This document shows positions 46,182-57,869 of a DNA stretch of 64,000 nucleotides, piece after piece. The notes under the pieces are model-generated. The model ran no database searches and was not told where the DNA came from. It worked only from the letters and a program-made list of their open reading frames with translations. Source of the stretch: Diphasiastrum complanatum (lineage: Eukaryota > Streptophyta > Lycopodiopsida > Lycopodiales > Lycopodiaceae); contig CM055104.1 in the NCBI GenBank assembly GCA_029204225.1, positions 49,993,399 through 50,057,398 on the forward strand, read 5' to 3'. The position numbers were made by a program, and so were the translations under genes. Numbering within the stretch: the first letter of the stretch is position 1; every line of letters starts with the position of its first letter.

Positions 46182-48490
46182 CTCCTCCTCAAATTTAGCT
46201 TGATCTATTTACAACTCTCTTGATAGATGAATGAAAGCTTTTAGAAGTGCCTTAAAAATTCCAGCTACAAACAAGGAACTTTTGAGACTCCAATAGAGAA
46301 TGATGTCCATGAAGGACCTTTCACCACCTCTTAAAGGATCCCTTACAAGATGTTCCACAAATGTGTCTATATACATGTAGCACACTTCAAAAACTATACA
46401 TCATGCCAAGCCATGGATTCCAAGGCATTTTGTGCACTTGAAGATACATCAATAAAACTACTAAGTGCATACATAATGTTGCCAAAGACAACTTGCCTTG
46501 CTTGATCCATATGATTGAGCCTAGATGGCTCCATCTTTATACTCAAGATTCTTCTTGGAGTCCTCGGGTCTTGAGCTTGATCCTCCACTTGACTTGACTC
46601 CAAAACATCAATGAATTGAATAAGGTGTTGATCTTCTTCAAGTTTACAAATCTTCCACTCTTGAAAGATCACATTTCCACCATAGACAAATTCTTTGGTG
46701 GAAAACAAGTAGATTCTACAATCTCTACTTGAAGAGCAAAACACTACCATTATTCCTATAATTGAAATAGGATAATCTTTGGTCCTTACATTGGAATGAT
46801 CATGCAAAAAGCATGTGGACAGAAAGATTTCCAAAGCAAATGATGTTTCATCTTTTATGACTCTATTCAAACTATTACAAAAATAGTTATCCAATGAAAT
46901 TGCTTTATCAACAACAAATATAGATTTCAAAGCATCCCATTTCATTGTCTTGTCATACAAAGAAATAAATACCATGAATCTTAAAGGTAAGAAACAAGTC
47001 AACTCATGTCTACTAATACTTTCTAAAAAGTATTCAAAGATAGTAGACTATCCAATGCTCACCACCCTTGCAAGATGCACACTTGAATGGACAATTTGCT
47101 TGCAATTTGATGACTCAGCCATTGTCATTGAGGACTCCCTTGGAACTGTCATGCTTTGAGGCTAATCCTCAAGATCTTCCTCCTTTTGATGCTCCTCCTC
47201 AATGCAAGCAAGATCACACTTTGCCAAGATCTCCTCTTGAGTGATCTCCTTCTTTGCCAAGCTCATTCTTTCAAAAGCAACACTAGCTTCCAACTTAAAC
47301 AATCTTCCATGATTAAATTCCTTTGCAATGCAAACATCATTCTTCAAGATGAAGCAAACACCATGCTTAAAGTGGACATCCAAACCACTCTTTTAGAGTA
47401 GACCAACACTAAGCATATTCTTAGTGATTGATGATACATAAAGGACATTTTCTAGATCCATGCATTTTGAGGATTCTAGACACAAAGAGATGGTGCCAAC
47501 ACCATCTATCCTACACTCTTCATCATTTGTAGTAAAGACAAACTTTTTAGCAACATTGAAAGAGTGTAAGGTTGAGAAAAAGTCCTTTTCACAAGACATG
47601 TGGGAGCTAGCCCCACTGATCCACCAATTGTCTCTTGAATTGCTATTGCTTGTTGGTGAGGATGTAGATGTCATCAAGAAAACATCTACTTCATCCTCCT
47701 CCTCCTCGTTTGCAAGGTTTCCTTGTTTGTACTCCTCCACTTGTGCTCTTAGCCTCTTGTAGCATTCAGATGCATAATGCCCCTTTTTTCCACAAAAGAA
47801 GCATTTATGCCTTGACTTCTCCTTTGAGCTTGATGCATCATCCTCTTATTTGGCCCCCTTTGGATGCTTCTTCTTTCCATTGGTCTTCTTTTTGCCCTTG
47901 AATGAGAAATTGGCTTTCTCATCACCATCTTGCAAAGACACGAAACTCAACCTAGATTTTGCATGGAGCATCCTACACTCTTCAGCCACTAAAACACTGT
48001 GAAGTTTTTCTATAGTTGGCAATATATCTTGGATGGCAAAACTTTGGACCAAATTTGCAAAGTCATCTCCTAGACCATTAAGAACAATCTGTACAAGCTC
48101 TCCATCATGAATCTTCTCTCCAATGGAAGCCAACTCCTTATTTAGAGACTTGATTCTGAGTACATAATCCTGTGCACTCTCCTCACTTCTCCTCATGCTT
48201 TGCAGTAATTCCTAAGCATGAGAACCTTCGAAGTGTTACTAGATTCATAGATTGATTTTAAAGACTCCCAAGCCTCTTTAGCACTAGTACATGCTGATAC
48301 TTCTCTCAACAAATCATTGCTCACATTCATCTTCACACAATGAAGTGCAAGCCTAGATCTCTTCTTGTATCTAGCTAACTCATGTGCATCTAGAGGTTCA
48401 TCTTCATCTTCAATCAAGAACTCATAAAGGTCTTGGAGCACCAAGAGTGACTCCATCCTAACCCTCCAGCGTAGGAGATTTTAATTGTCC
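46182..48490 (-). pseudogene. Copia derivative C: Gag and protease kept, most of Pol missing
   Basis: Minus-strand order: Gag from WRVRMESLLVLQ (48470) through ARYKKRSRLALHCVKMNVSN and LVQIVLNGLGDDFANLVQSF, a CCHC knuckle (about 47800), protease DNWWISGASSHMSC (about 47620; the catalytic Asp is lost because IDSGA reads ISGA), and preintegrase text (47383-47162). The sequence then jumps to a 202-codon frame (47002-46394) whose end RQVVFGNIMYALSSFIDVSS matches the integrase-RT linker of A. The integrase core, RT and RNase H are absent, yet the 3' LTR is in place. The non-coding stretch before the LTR shares 'tagagaat..tgtcca' with element B. It looks like a non-autonomous derivative that also decayed, with its 5' end cut at about 48490. 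Confidence 0.8.
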
Positions 48491-48779
48491 ATATCTTCTT
48501 GAATCGAACTCCAAGTTGAATTTTTATGTGATGGACATGTTGTTGTGCTCATGTAGGATTCTTTTAAAGTAGACATCATAAACAATGTAGTGAAAGACAT
48601 GGTATTACAAGCTCGTATTAGAAAATATCAAAGTTTGATTGGTACCCAAGCATGTTTGACACATCATATCTTCCTTGCAAATCCAAAAAAGAAAAAAAAT
48701 CAGTGGTTTTATTTTTTTAATCTATAAATGTATACACGAAAAAATGTTTGTGAAAGGATTTGATGCATTATAAGACTGA

Positions 48780-49870
48780 AGCTCGTAAGAAGAACTTGTG
48801 CTTCAAGTGCAATGGAGAGGGTCACCTTGCATGAGATTGCGTCAAAAAACCAGCTTCTACCTCAGGTAATCTATCTCGAAGTAATGAGATGGATGCTTAT
48901 TTCCTTAGTTCTTTAGTCTTTGCTCCTAATGACCTTATTTGCATTAAAGGTAAAGTTAAAGATCAAGTTGTTAATGTCCTTTTTGACACAAGATCCACTC
49001 ATAACTTTATTAATGTAAATTTAGTGCAGACGCTAAACCTTCCCACCAGAAAAAGTGAGAAAAAATATTGTGTGACAATGGCATCAGGAATGAATTCTAC
49101 GTTTATGGATTATGTTGTTCCTGATTTAGATTTGCACATACAGGACTACTCTAAAAAAATAGAATTCCATGTTGTTGCATTAGCAAATGTGGATATTGTT
49201 CTTGAGCAACAATGGCATTTTGATAAGAATAAGTCATTAAAAATCGATTTTGTTGAAAAATCTTTATCTTTTATGCATGAGAATTCTTTAATTAAGATCA
49301 TGGCTAGTTTAAGTGTTGACACTGAAAATGTTAACCCTTATTCTAAACAAGAACTTAATTCTATTATGAAGAATTCAGATTTTAAAATTTATTTATGTTT
49401 TCATAATGATATGATTTGTCTCAATGATGATGAGCTTAACATAAATGCCATGAGTATACCTACAAAATTTGAAGCCTATAATGAACTTAGGCAGGAATTC
49501 AATGATGTTCTTTAAGACCTTCCTGTAGGTTTACCACCAGAAAGGACAGTTGATCATAAAATTGAACTAATATCTGGAGCAATTCCAATTGCACAACGTT
49601 TTTATAGGATGAGTGCATCGGAAGAGGCTGAGGTAAGTAAACAATTACATGATTACTTGAAAAAGGGGTGGGTACAACCTAGTAAGTCTCCTTGGGCATC
49701 ACTAGTGGTTCTGGTTGCCAAGAAGGATGGGACTATAAGATTTTGTGTGGACTATAAGAAATCGAACAAGGTAACCGTTAAGAATAAATATCCACTACCG
49801 CGGATGGATGATCTAATAGACTATCTTGGTGGTGTTGGGTACTTTTCCAAGATAGTTGTCCATACAACAA
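48780..49870 (+). pseudogene. Ty3/gypsy fragment: zinc knuckle, protease, start of RT
   Basis: It starts with CFKCNGEGHLA (stop) DCVK, a Gag zinc knuckle. A 208-codon frame (48889-49515) follows with a retropepsin-like domain; its active site reads FDTRSTHNFI where DTGAT/S is expected, so the catalytic Gly is replaced. After a stop, [69 protein letters not shown] and [17 protein letters not shown] give the classical gypsy RT beginning, ending at YFSKI. The rest of RT is gone, and an LTR of element B begins 15 bp later. Confidence 0.9.
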
Positions 49871-49881
49871 CAATACCCTAC

Positions 49882-50341
49882 TGTATTTCACATGTGTGAA
49901 CCTGAAAATAGCAAATATAGATCATTCTACACATAGAATTGCAAGATATCACAAGTATAGTGCACCAATGGATAATAGAACCCAAGAGGACCATGTATAA
50001 GCATGAAATGAGATAGGGAAGAGAGAAGATCTGCTTCTCCACGAGTTACATACCTTTATAGCAGGTCCAAACCCTATTTGGCCACTTGGCTTTCCCTCCA
50101 AAATGTAAACCCTACTATGTTTGGGTCTAGATTCAATGCACACAACATTTAAATTTGAATCTACTCAAACTCGACTTCTACCTTTCCCACACTTTACAAA
50201 AGTGTTTATTCAAATGCATTTAGACTAATTAACTTTGAAAAGTCAAACTCTAAGTCTAATATGAAAATTGGCCTCAATTGTGTATTTGGCAATTTTGTCA
50301 ACTATGACCAATATTGATTAAACTAGTTGAAATCTCTCACA
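49882..50341 (-). repeat. 3' LTR of copia derivative B (460 bp)
   Basis: On the minus strand it begins TGTGAGAGATTTCAACTAGT, right after GAAGAGGGAG, and ends CACATGTGAAATACA. Homology with 21091-21540 sets both edges. The near-palindrome ttcacatgtgtgaa is at 49887-49900. The LTR abuts the broken end of the gypsy RT. Confidence 0.88.
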
Positions 50342-50483
50342 CTCCCTCTTCAACTAGTTTTAGCTTAACCATAGAACTTTGATCCAACTCTAGAATGATC
50401 TCCATCCTAAGTATAGACCTCCTTTCTAATGTTCTAAAGAAGCTTTCACAATTGATATAGAGAATAGTGTCCACTTGGGATAC

Positions 50484-51272
50484 TTAACTATTTCTTACAT
50501 CAATTTTACATGTCAAGAAGTAACTAGTACATGAAGAATCAAATAGAATGTAAATGAAATGATTCCACCATGCTTCCAACTCTGAAATCTCTGGAATATA
50601 GCAACCAAACAATAAATGTGAGTGATCAACCAATGCTTGCTTGCCTCCTCCATCTTTGTCCTTTCTTGCCATGTATCCACCATGAAACTCCATGAATGAG
50701 CCTCCATCTCTATCTTGCCTCAAGATACCATCATACCTTGATGACTTGATCATGAATGAGTGACATAATGAACCTCCAATAGCTTCATTTCCATCAGCAA
50801 AACCAGCCAAGAATCCTAGTACAAATCCAACAACAAAATGATGCTCACCAATGTAGCTAGTTTTACCATATCTTAACAATTTGCCCACATCCACATGAAA
50901 ATTCTCAAGCATGAGATAGAAAAAGTAAAGGAAACTTGAACAACACTTACTTGCTACTCCTTTGACCTTACTTGAGTCCTCAATAACCTTTAAAAATAGA
51001 TCCATAATGTCTTTGGCAATTGACTCTTCTTTGATGCTCTTGACTAGCTCCAAATTGTCGTCTCTCCTTTCATCTTGTTGAAGCCCTTTGAGATCAACCT
51101 CTTGATCATCAACTTGACCATCAAAGTCATTGAACAAAATTTGTTTTCGAAATCCATTACTTGCTTTAAAGTCATGAAAACGTCCAATAGCTTTCTTGAC
51201 CTTAGGTAACTCCACCAATCTCCATGTTCCATTCTTCATAAGAGCTTGATACTCAAGATCCATTGTTTCCAC
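50484..51272 (-). CDS. 262-codon frame: copia RT start fused to an unrecognised ~235-residue sequence
   Basis: The frame opens with YQALMKNGTWRLVELPKVKK, the start of copia RT, and runs AIGR. From there it leaves any RT similarity for about 235 codons without a stop. The foreign part begins FHDFKASNGFRKQILF, has an acidic stretch (DGQVDDQEVDLKGLQQDERR), a hydrophobic segment FVVGFVLGFLAGFADG that might span a membrane, and a Gly/Lys/Asp-rich piece GGYMARKDKDGGGKQALVDH. No family is recognised. It takes the place of RT and RNase H in element B. Whether it is translated is unknown; it could be captured host sequence or chance. Confidence 0.45.
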   Translation of the reverse strand: METMDLEYQALMKNGTWRLVELPKVKKAIGRFHDFKASNGFRKQILFNDFDGQVDDQEVDLKGLQQDERRDDNLELVKSIKEESIAKDIMDLFLKVIEDSSKVKGVASKCCSSFLYFFYLMLENFHVDVGKLLRYGKTSYIGEHHFVVGFVLGFLAGFADGNEAIGGSLCHSFMIKSSRYDGILRQDRDGGSFMEFHGGYMARKDKDGGGKQALVDHSHLLFGCYIPEISELEAWWNHFIYILFDSSCTSYFLTCKIDVRNS

Positions 51273-51277
51273 TCCTG

Positions 51278-52000
51278 TTATTTACTTGCTTCATCTACAC
51301 TTGTAGGCTCATCAAAAGAGGTTAGGAAAACAACGTAATATCCAAAAACTACTTGCTTGCCCTTTTCATCATGTGTGAGCCTTGAAGGTACTTGTCTTTC
51401 CCCTAATGTTCTCCTTGGTTTTTGACTTGATGAAGGTCCATCATCATCACCATCTAAAGTAGGATCCTTTACATCAACATCAAGAATGTTATATCCATCC
51501 ACATCATCATCAATAGTACTTGAAGACACTTTTGGAATGTTTCCCTTATAAAAAATGACATCTCTACCAACAATCACTTTGTTAGTAGAAGGAATGTAAA
51601 CCTTGTAGGGTTTACTCACCTCACCATATCCAACAAAAATACCTTTCTTTGAAGATGGATCCTCCTTGTCCTATCATCAAGAGTAATGTTGACATAGCAT
51701 GTGCATCCAAAAGTTCTTAGAAATTTGACACTCGACCTCCTCTTGAATAGCATCTCAAAAGGTGTCCTTCCATCCAAAATAGCACTCGACCACCTACTGC
51801 ACAAGAAATTGGCACATAGTCAGATATAGAGAGATTGTAGTATCAAGGAATATCTTCAAAAAAACTTGTTGATAGCGATATTTACTTTTATGAATCGCTT
51901 TACATTCCAAAAATATGCATGGAAGCTTTGGAAGTCTTGAGATCATCTCACTTCTGAACTTGGATAATGACAAATGGATTATTCTTGACAACACTTTCAA
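51278..52000 (-). pseudogene. Copia derivative B: integrase end and linker
   Basis: Minus-strand pieces: ILDGRTPFEMLFKRRSSVKF and FGCTCYVNITLDDRT (51804-51616), then YKVYIPSTNKVIVGRDVIF and the acidic linker to FLTSFDEPTSVDEASK (51619-51278), which ends at a stop just before the RT start. Upstream to about 52000, frames give only doubtful integrase similarity. No Gag or 5' LTR is recognised at higher coordinates. The linker is nearly the same as the fragment at 19885-20262. Confidence 0.85.
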
Positions 52001-53373
52001 AAGCGTTTCGATGCAAGCTCTTTATTGATATAAAGAATTCTATGACAATAAGTATTGGGTCCAAAAATGTTCGGTTAAGCTAGTTTATTTCTCTGAATGT
52101 ATTTGTTGATTTTATTTTCAAGTGCAAATGTGCATAGAACACCAACTTTATTTGTTTGTAAAGATTTGTCAGAGGATACCTTGTTAGAGTTTATGGACAA
52201 ACGTCGGGACTATAAAGCAAATGGAGATATAGAGTGCCGAATAAAAAATTACCTCATTTGCTTTCGATATCAAATCTGAAGACAAATGTTGTGTCTTAAT
52301 TTTAACTATTAAATTTGAAAAAAGAGTGGAACAATATGGATACCACTAGATCAAGACATGATACAAAATGTGCATAGTAAAAGAAAGCATTATGATGTTA
52401 TATACGATGATGAACTTATTAGTACTATCGAGGTGGACAAAGATTGGAGCCTTCACTATATTAGGATGGAGCTTGCCCTATTATAGTACGAGGTTTCTGA
52501 ATACTTCATATTTATTATTCATGAGAAATTGGTCAATCCTTATGATTTGTAGTTTATTTAGTTTTGTATAGTGGTTTGTCAATAGTAATGAATCATGCTT
52601 CTATGTAATATTCAATAATAAAGTTTTGTTTTTTTTTACAAATACGTAAAAGCAAAAATTACAGTGATAGAAACTAGCAAGTTAACTTGTTCTAAGGGAC
52701 TTTTAAGGCTCAAACTCTCACTAATATCAGGAATCACTATTCTATAGGTATGTAAAAGATAAGAACATGATATAAAATGTATAGACATTGGCAAAACTAT
52801 CAAAATAGTGGAAGAACAATAGAATCAATCATCATAGCATAACCAGTCTATGATCAACATTGAAATGACCATAAAAGCAAAAGACAAGATTCAATGTAAC
52901 AATTCATATTTATATAATGAAAATCCCATGAATGGGTTGTGTACATGTCTGAATATATATCTATATATCAAAGGACATATATCTATATAATTTGTAAACT
53001 AAATATCTATCAATCTTTTTTGTTTTTTCTTTTTTCAACTGGAAAGATCTTCAATTAAAATTGATTGCTCCTATTGGTATTGCACTATCTCCATTCCTGT
53101 TAACATTTCTTTGTCTTCATTAGGAAGAATTTCAACTCCCATCTCTCCATATATAATCACATATGCATAAATTGTTGTCTAAAATGCAGTTAAGGGAGCA
53201 GTCTTCTTCTTACAAGCTTGTGAGGCCCTATCATCAAGGACGAATATTTTACCATTAGAAACAAAAGTCTTGTTAAATTCCTATCGCAATATATATACTT
53301 CATTAGGATCATATTAATGAAGAGTGAACTGTCATTGTCAACACAATGGACTAGTAATTTCATAAACATAATG
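52001..53373. other. AT-rich intergenic DNA, nothing recognised
   Basis: There are no motif-bearing frames. The region may contain the unrecognised 5' part of element B. Confidence 0.45.
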
Positions 53374-53960
53374 CTAAACTATAAAACTTTCACACAATCC
53401 GATGAAGGAAATCTCCCTCGAAGCAATGTCGCTCACAAACATCTGTAGCCCTTCCGAGACATCCCTCATTCTGGTATGTACCAATCCAACGTCCCTAATT
53501 GGTTCTCCAATTGCCACAAGTTGATCTCTTAGTTCCTTTATCCTTGTGAAGAAAGACCCCACTGATTCACTTTCTTCCATCCTTACCGTGTTCAATCTTG
53601 ACTTCAAGAACATGGCCCAAACTGGATTGCAAGTTTGAAATTGCATTCTAAGAGCTTCCCAAGCTCCCCTAGCCGTCGTGGCATCACTTATATGATTGAT
53701 TACATGGTCTTTCACTGAAAGATTGATTAACGACAATGCTCTCTGCGCCTTTTTATCAAAGGCCCTCATATCACATGGAGTGGTATTTGGTCGAATTTCA
53801 ATACCTGCCACAATCTCCCATAACTCTTTCTCCATCAAAATGCTCTTCATTTTGAATTTCCAGATGTTGTAGTTAGAAGCCCCATCAAGTTTGCTTGCAT
53901 CGCAAAATTGCCTCATTGATGTTTGCCATCTCCAAACTGCTTGAACTCCACCTGTAGGCT
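53374..53960 (-). pseudogene. Copia Gag of a different family
   Basis: A 180-codon minus-strand frame carries DGASNYNIWKFKMKSILME, DMRAFDKKAQRALSLINLSV, ARGAWEALRMQFQTCNP and ESVGSFFTRIKELRDQLVAI. This is the UBN2/retrotran-Gag helix set, only distantly like element A. The frame ends without zinc knuckle or Pol. It is followed upstream by a ~0.9 kb leader and a primer-binding site at 54860, so this is the 5' part of a truncated element. Identity of the host family cannot be given. Confidence 0.85.
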
Positions 53961-54859
53961 ATAAAGCATATGCCGAAGCCAATCGTGATGTTAGAAATCA
54001 CAAATAATGACTGCAAGTTTTGGCTTACAAGGCCACCCACCGCTCTTTCGCCAAATTGAAAGCCAAACTAACATCGCTTTCCGAAATGCTTCTCGTCACC
54101 AACTACCAACTTCCTGCCCAGTGGAATGGTGAAACCACTTCTGGCGCATTCCGAACACTTTCTCCGTGACAATCACTCTGTTTTGGTATACCGTACTTGC
54201 AGGTACAGTCAGGGTGCCCTTCGTTTAGAGGCTATAGCCTTTCGTTTGGCCAAAATAGGCTAAAGGAGGTGAAAATAAGGGCAATTTGGGTTTTTGAACT
54301 GTTTCTTCAGTGTGAAGAAACTTCACCTTTCACAAAACTTGGGACCCAACACTTTTTTTAAGTTTGAAAATTTTTAATGAAAAGAAGGCCTATTTTGCCT
54401 TTCAATTAGCAGGGCGCCCACTCCTAGCTCTTCACAGCTTCAAAAACGAATTTGTGTTGAGAGAGAACTGCTTTTTTTTTCCTACTTGAAATCCTAGCTA
54501 TCAAAGAAGAAGATGTTCTTGGGCTTTATCTGCTCTTCTTGAGAGTCTATCTGAGCAACTACCTATCCCTCTGAGGTCGCCCTACAACAAGCAATATTCT
54601 GCTCCAAACCGCTCTTCAAACGGTGTTCGATTGGATTCAAACCAATCACAAACGCCAAGCAACCCTTCAGAAGGATTTCCAGCTTCTCTTTTTGCTTGCC
54701 CTCTGATTCAGCTGACAACCCCTTAAGGGCCTCTGCATCTTCTTACAGTTTTGAGCTATTCCACGAATCTCCACAGACTCGGTTCTGTGCTTCTTAGCCA
54801 ACAAACCGTCGTGAATTCGTAGCCTTCTGTTCTTGTCCGGTGATTCAAGCCACCAAGGG

Positions 54860-54871
54860 GCTCTGATACCA
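54860..54871 (-). other. Primer-binding site of the truncated minus-strand copia element
   Basis: The plus strand reads gctctgatacca (minus TGGTATCAGAGC), complementary to initiator tRNA-Met, about 0.95 kb upstream of the Gag start. The adjoining bases from about 54873 to perhaps 55090 should be the 5' LTR, but its ends are not defined. Confidence 0.8.
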
Positions 54872-55089
54872 AGTTAAGAAAACACAATTTAAACACCCGA
54901 CCGGATCAATCACCACAGCACAACGTCAAGTGCAACAAGACAAGACCACAGAATTGCTTCCCTCCAACTATATATTCAACTAATAAGTACAAAGATAAGT
55001 TGCTTAAAAGCACTCAAAGGGCTCGTAAAAGAAAGATGGCCCGATAACTCTAGAACTAAGCACACGTGGTGCCGTCAAAATAAGAAAGC

Positions 55090-57133
55090 ATTGTATAAGT
55101 CGATCATTGTTATTTTAACTGAATTCACTCTCTAAAGTGCAAAAGATGTCTTTGATATCACATTAGATCACATTTTTCAAAATGTGAATTCACTCTTTGA
55201 AGGGGTAGCGACTCCAGCGACTGCCTTTAATATCTAGACTATCGCATTTTTGAGCAAAAGACAAAATGGAAATTTTTTCTTTTTAAGAAACTTGGAAAAA
55301 TTCCAATAGACTATGTAAAAAAAAGTCATAGAAGTTGCATTTTTTTGAAGCCTGTCTTCATGACCAAAACATATTACATATCTTCACAAAGATTATTGTT
55401 AATAGTTAAATACTGTAATTGACACCACAAGACATTGTACATAATCATGACCTAGTCCTATATAAAATGCAATTGCTATTAGCATTTGAATTGTGGGGAC
55501 TGAATTCTAAACATTAGGTTTTTTCTAAGACAAGCAGTGGAATACTACTTATATTGAGTTCATTTTTTGTTTTTGTACATTGTAATTCATGCGCTTCTTT
55601 AGTACTATTTCAGTTTTCATTTTCAATGTCATGAATGATGAATTGGTTAGAACTGCATAATCATTTTTATTTTGAATTACCGATAATCTATAAGCGCTTT
55701 TTTCGAAATAAAAATCATTGATCTAATAGTAGTCTTAGCCGTTTCAATGATTATTGATAAGGCTCACATACACCTAGTCATACTTGAAAAAATTGAAGTA
55801 CTAAATTTGATAGATAGCAATATTTTCATATTCTTTTCTTGGTCTAAGTTGAACAGAATTTGTGTTTGAGAATTTCACTTTGATTTGCACCTCTTTAGTT
55901 GCTTCCAAATTTCATAAGCTATTTACACCGATTCTGTTCACATGTTTGTGCTAATAGTTACCCGTTGATTTGTAATATGTAGTACATTGTGTATCTTTAT
56001 AAATTTTTCCATTTGAAAATATTGTTGCTAGATGGTCTGTCAATATGGAATGAAAGTTTGAAAGACATGTTTGAATTTCGCTTGAAAGGCAGACCATTTG
56101 GTGAAGAGTATACATACAATGTGCTACATATTGTGAAAGTTTCAAACATGGAGAAAATCCTAAACATGTCAAGATTTAATGATGTTTAACAATGTCGAGA
56201 AACAATGTAGAGAGAGATATAGGCAATATAAAAAATTGTACTGTAATCTCTTCTCTCGAATTCAACACACAAAATGAGAGATATAAATAGTGAATGAGGT
56301 TCAGACTATATATAGGCTTAGAAGTGAACAAATGAAAGGGTCTAGAACTTAGGGTTGCATTTTGAATCATAGCCATCCATTACATGAATGGTCTAGATTA
56401 GTCTAATTGCATATTGAATACAATAATAATAAAAGAAGTTTGTGGACACTAACTTGGCTCTTTCCAAGATACTTCGACGCATGTGAGACCATACTTTGAC
56501 TTGTGATCAAACTTTTGACAGTGGTCTTAAAGTTGGCCTTTTAATTGATACTTGCATATTTTTGCGTCTATATGTATGCTTACGTCACTAACACTTAAGA
56601 AAAACATCTTTTTTGTACATTTTATATGATGTAAGTTTAAAAAAGAAAAAGGAGTCTCAAAAAACAAAAGAATTCTTAAGATAAAAAGTTGAGGAGCCAA
56701 AAAATGGATCAACTTCGTAACTAAGCATGAAAAATGTCACGAGAGTGACTTATATGGCATGTAACTTTATGTACGTGTCACTCGTACAAGCCACGAGCAT
56801 ATGTAATATCATTTTTTTGCATTGTTTTAAGAATAATATGTAATTTGCCTTGGGAGGCCAATATCTGTGCACTTTTTCTTTTCCCACATGCACCTTCTAA
56901 GAATCGAAAAGTGCATGTAAATTTTTGTAACAAAATTTACAGCATCTTCCGCTCGACAAGTTGTGTGAAAAATAAAGTCACGCACAAAATTGAGTAAAAA
57001 CAGAAATTTCAATAGGGCAGGTCCCCTTCCTCAGGGCACCTTCCTCCCCACCCCCATAACATTACATGAAAGTGACTTACATAGTTTGTGACTGTACATG
57101 CACGTTGCTCCTACAAGGATAAGGATACATGAC
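55090..57133. other. Intergenic DNA with a small diverged duplication
   Basis: No gene is recognised. A motif 'gagtgacttatatggcatgtaa' near 56745 recurs as 'aagtgacttacatagtttgtga' near 57070, each followed by 'tacgtgtcactcgtacaag' or 'catgcacgttgctcctacaag', which suggests two diverged copies of a ~60-bp repeat. Confidence 0.45.
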
Positions 57134-57418
57134 TTATCCATGACATATGCCATGTACAAAGCTCCCAAGTTTCGGAGGTGAGGTGACTTTTTTTCGATAT
57201 ATTTCAGCCCTCTAACCAGGAACATTGTCTTATTAGTCCTAGAAAGGCTTGTTGCTTCGTGGCATGTGTGGTTGGTTATCCATGACATATGCCATGTACA
57301 AAGCTCCCAAGTTTCGGAGGTGAGGTGACTTTTTTTCGATATATTTCAGCCCTCTAACCAGGAACACTGTCTTATTAGTCCTAGAAAGGCTTGTTGCTTC
57401 GTGGCATGTGTGGTTGGT
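57134..57418 (+). repeat. 142-bp tandem duplication
   Basis: The unit beginning 'ttatccatgacatatgccat' and ending 'gtggcatgtgtggttgg' occurs at 57134-57275 and 57276-57417 with one substitution seen (aacattgtc versus aacactgtc). Near-identity shows that it is recent. It lies about 1.2 kb upstream of the lysine-rich gene. Confidence 0.93.
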
Positions 57419-57523
57419 CAGGAAGAGCTTGATTACACGTCATAACAAGGCCCCACAAAAAAGTTTCATCGCAGCCATCCTCTGCAACCGCTACGTTAGG
57501 TGTCTTTCATCCGACAATCGATT

Positions 57524-57578
57524 CCGCGGCTCAGCGTGCTACCATCTACAGCCAACCTAATCAAGCATACCTAGTGTG
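57524..57578 (+). repeat. Right-arm copy of the 60361 hairpin family
   Basis: 'cgcggctcagcgtgctacca' ... 'catacctagtgt' aligns with the right half of the hairpin at 60361-60463 ('tgcggctcagcctgctacca' ... 'gatacctagtac'). The left arm is not clear here. The two copies flank the lysine-rich gene. Confidence 0.6.
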
Positions 57579-57678
57579 TATTCAACTTCCACAAAACGTT
57601 TTATCTTCTTTGGGGGGGTGGCTTGCAACTAAAAAGAGGTCTTTGAAGGAGAAAACGTTTTATTTTCCTTTCTGGCCG

Positions 57679-57707
57679 TTTTTTTTTTTGGGGGGGGGGG
57701 GGGGGGG
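57679..57707 (+). repeat. T11-G18 homopolymer run
   Basis: Eleven T are followed by eighteen G and then gtgtgtggggg-type sequence. Such a G run can form a G-quadruplex on this strand. The lengths of both runs may be sequencing-dependent. Confidence 0.9.
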
Positions 57708-57830
57708 TGTGTGGGGGAGTCTCTGAAGGTCGATGACGGGTGAAGGCCATTGGCGGTGACGCGCTTTCTTCGTCGCTGCCTCACTGTCCTTGCAAGCGCG
57801 TCATCGAAGCTTTTTCTCCTTATCACAATA

Positions 57831-57869
57831 TTCATCTTCATCTTCATCTTCATCTTCATCTTCATCTTC
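57831..57869 (+). repeat. (TTCATC)n hexanucleotide repeat
   Basis: Six to seven perfect TTCATC units. It lies in what is probably the 5' leader or promoter of the lysine-rich gene. Confidence 0.95.
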
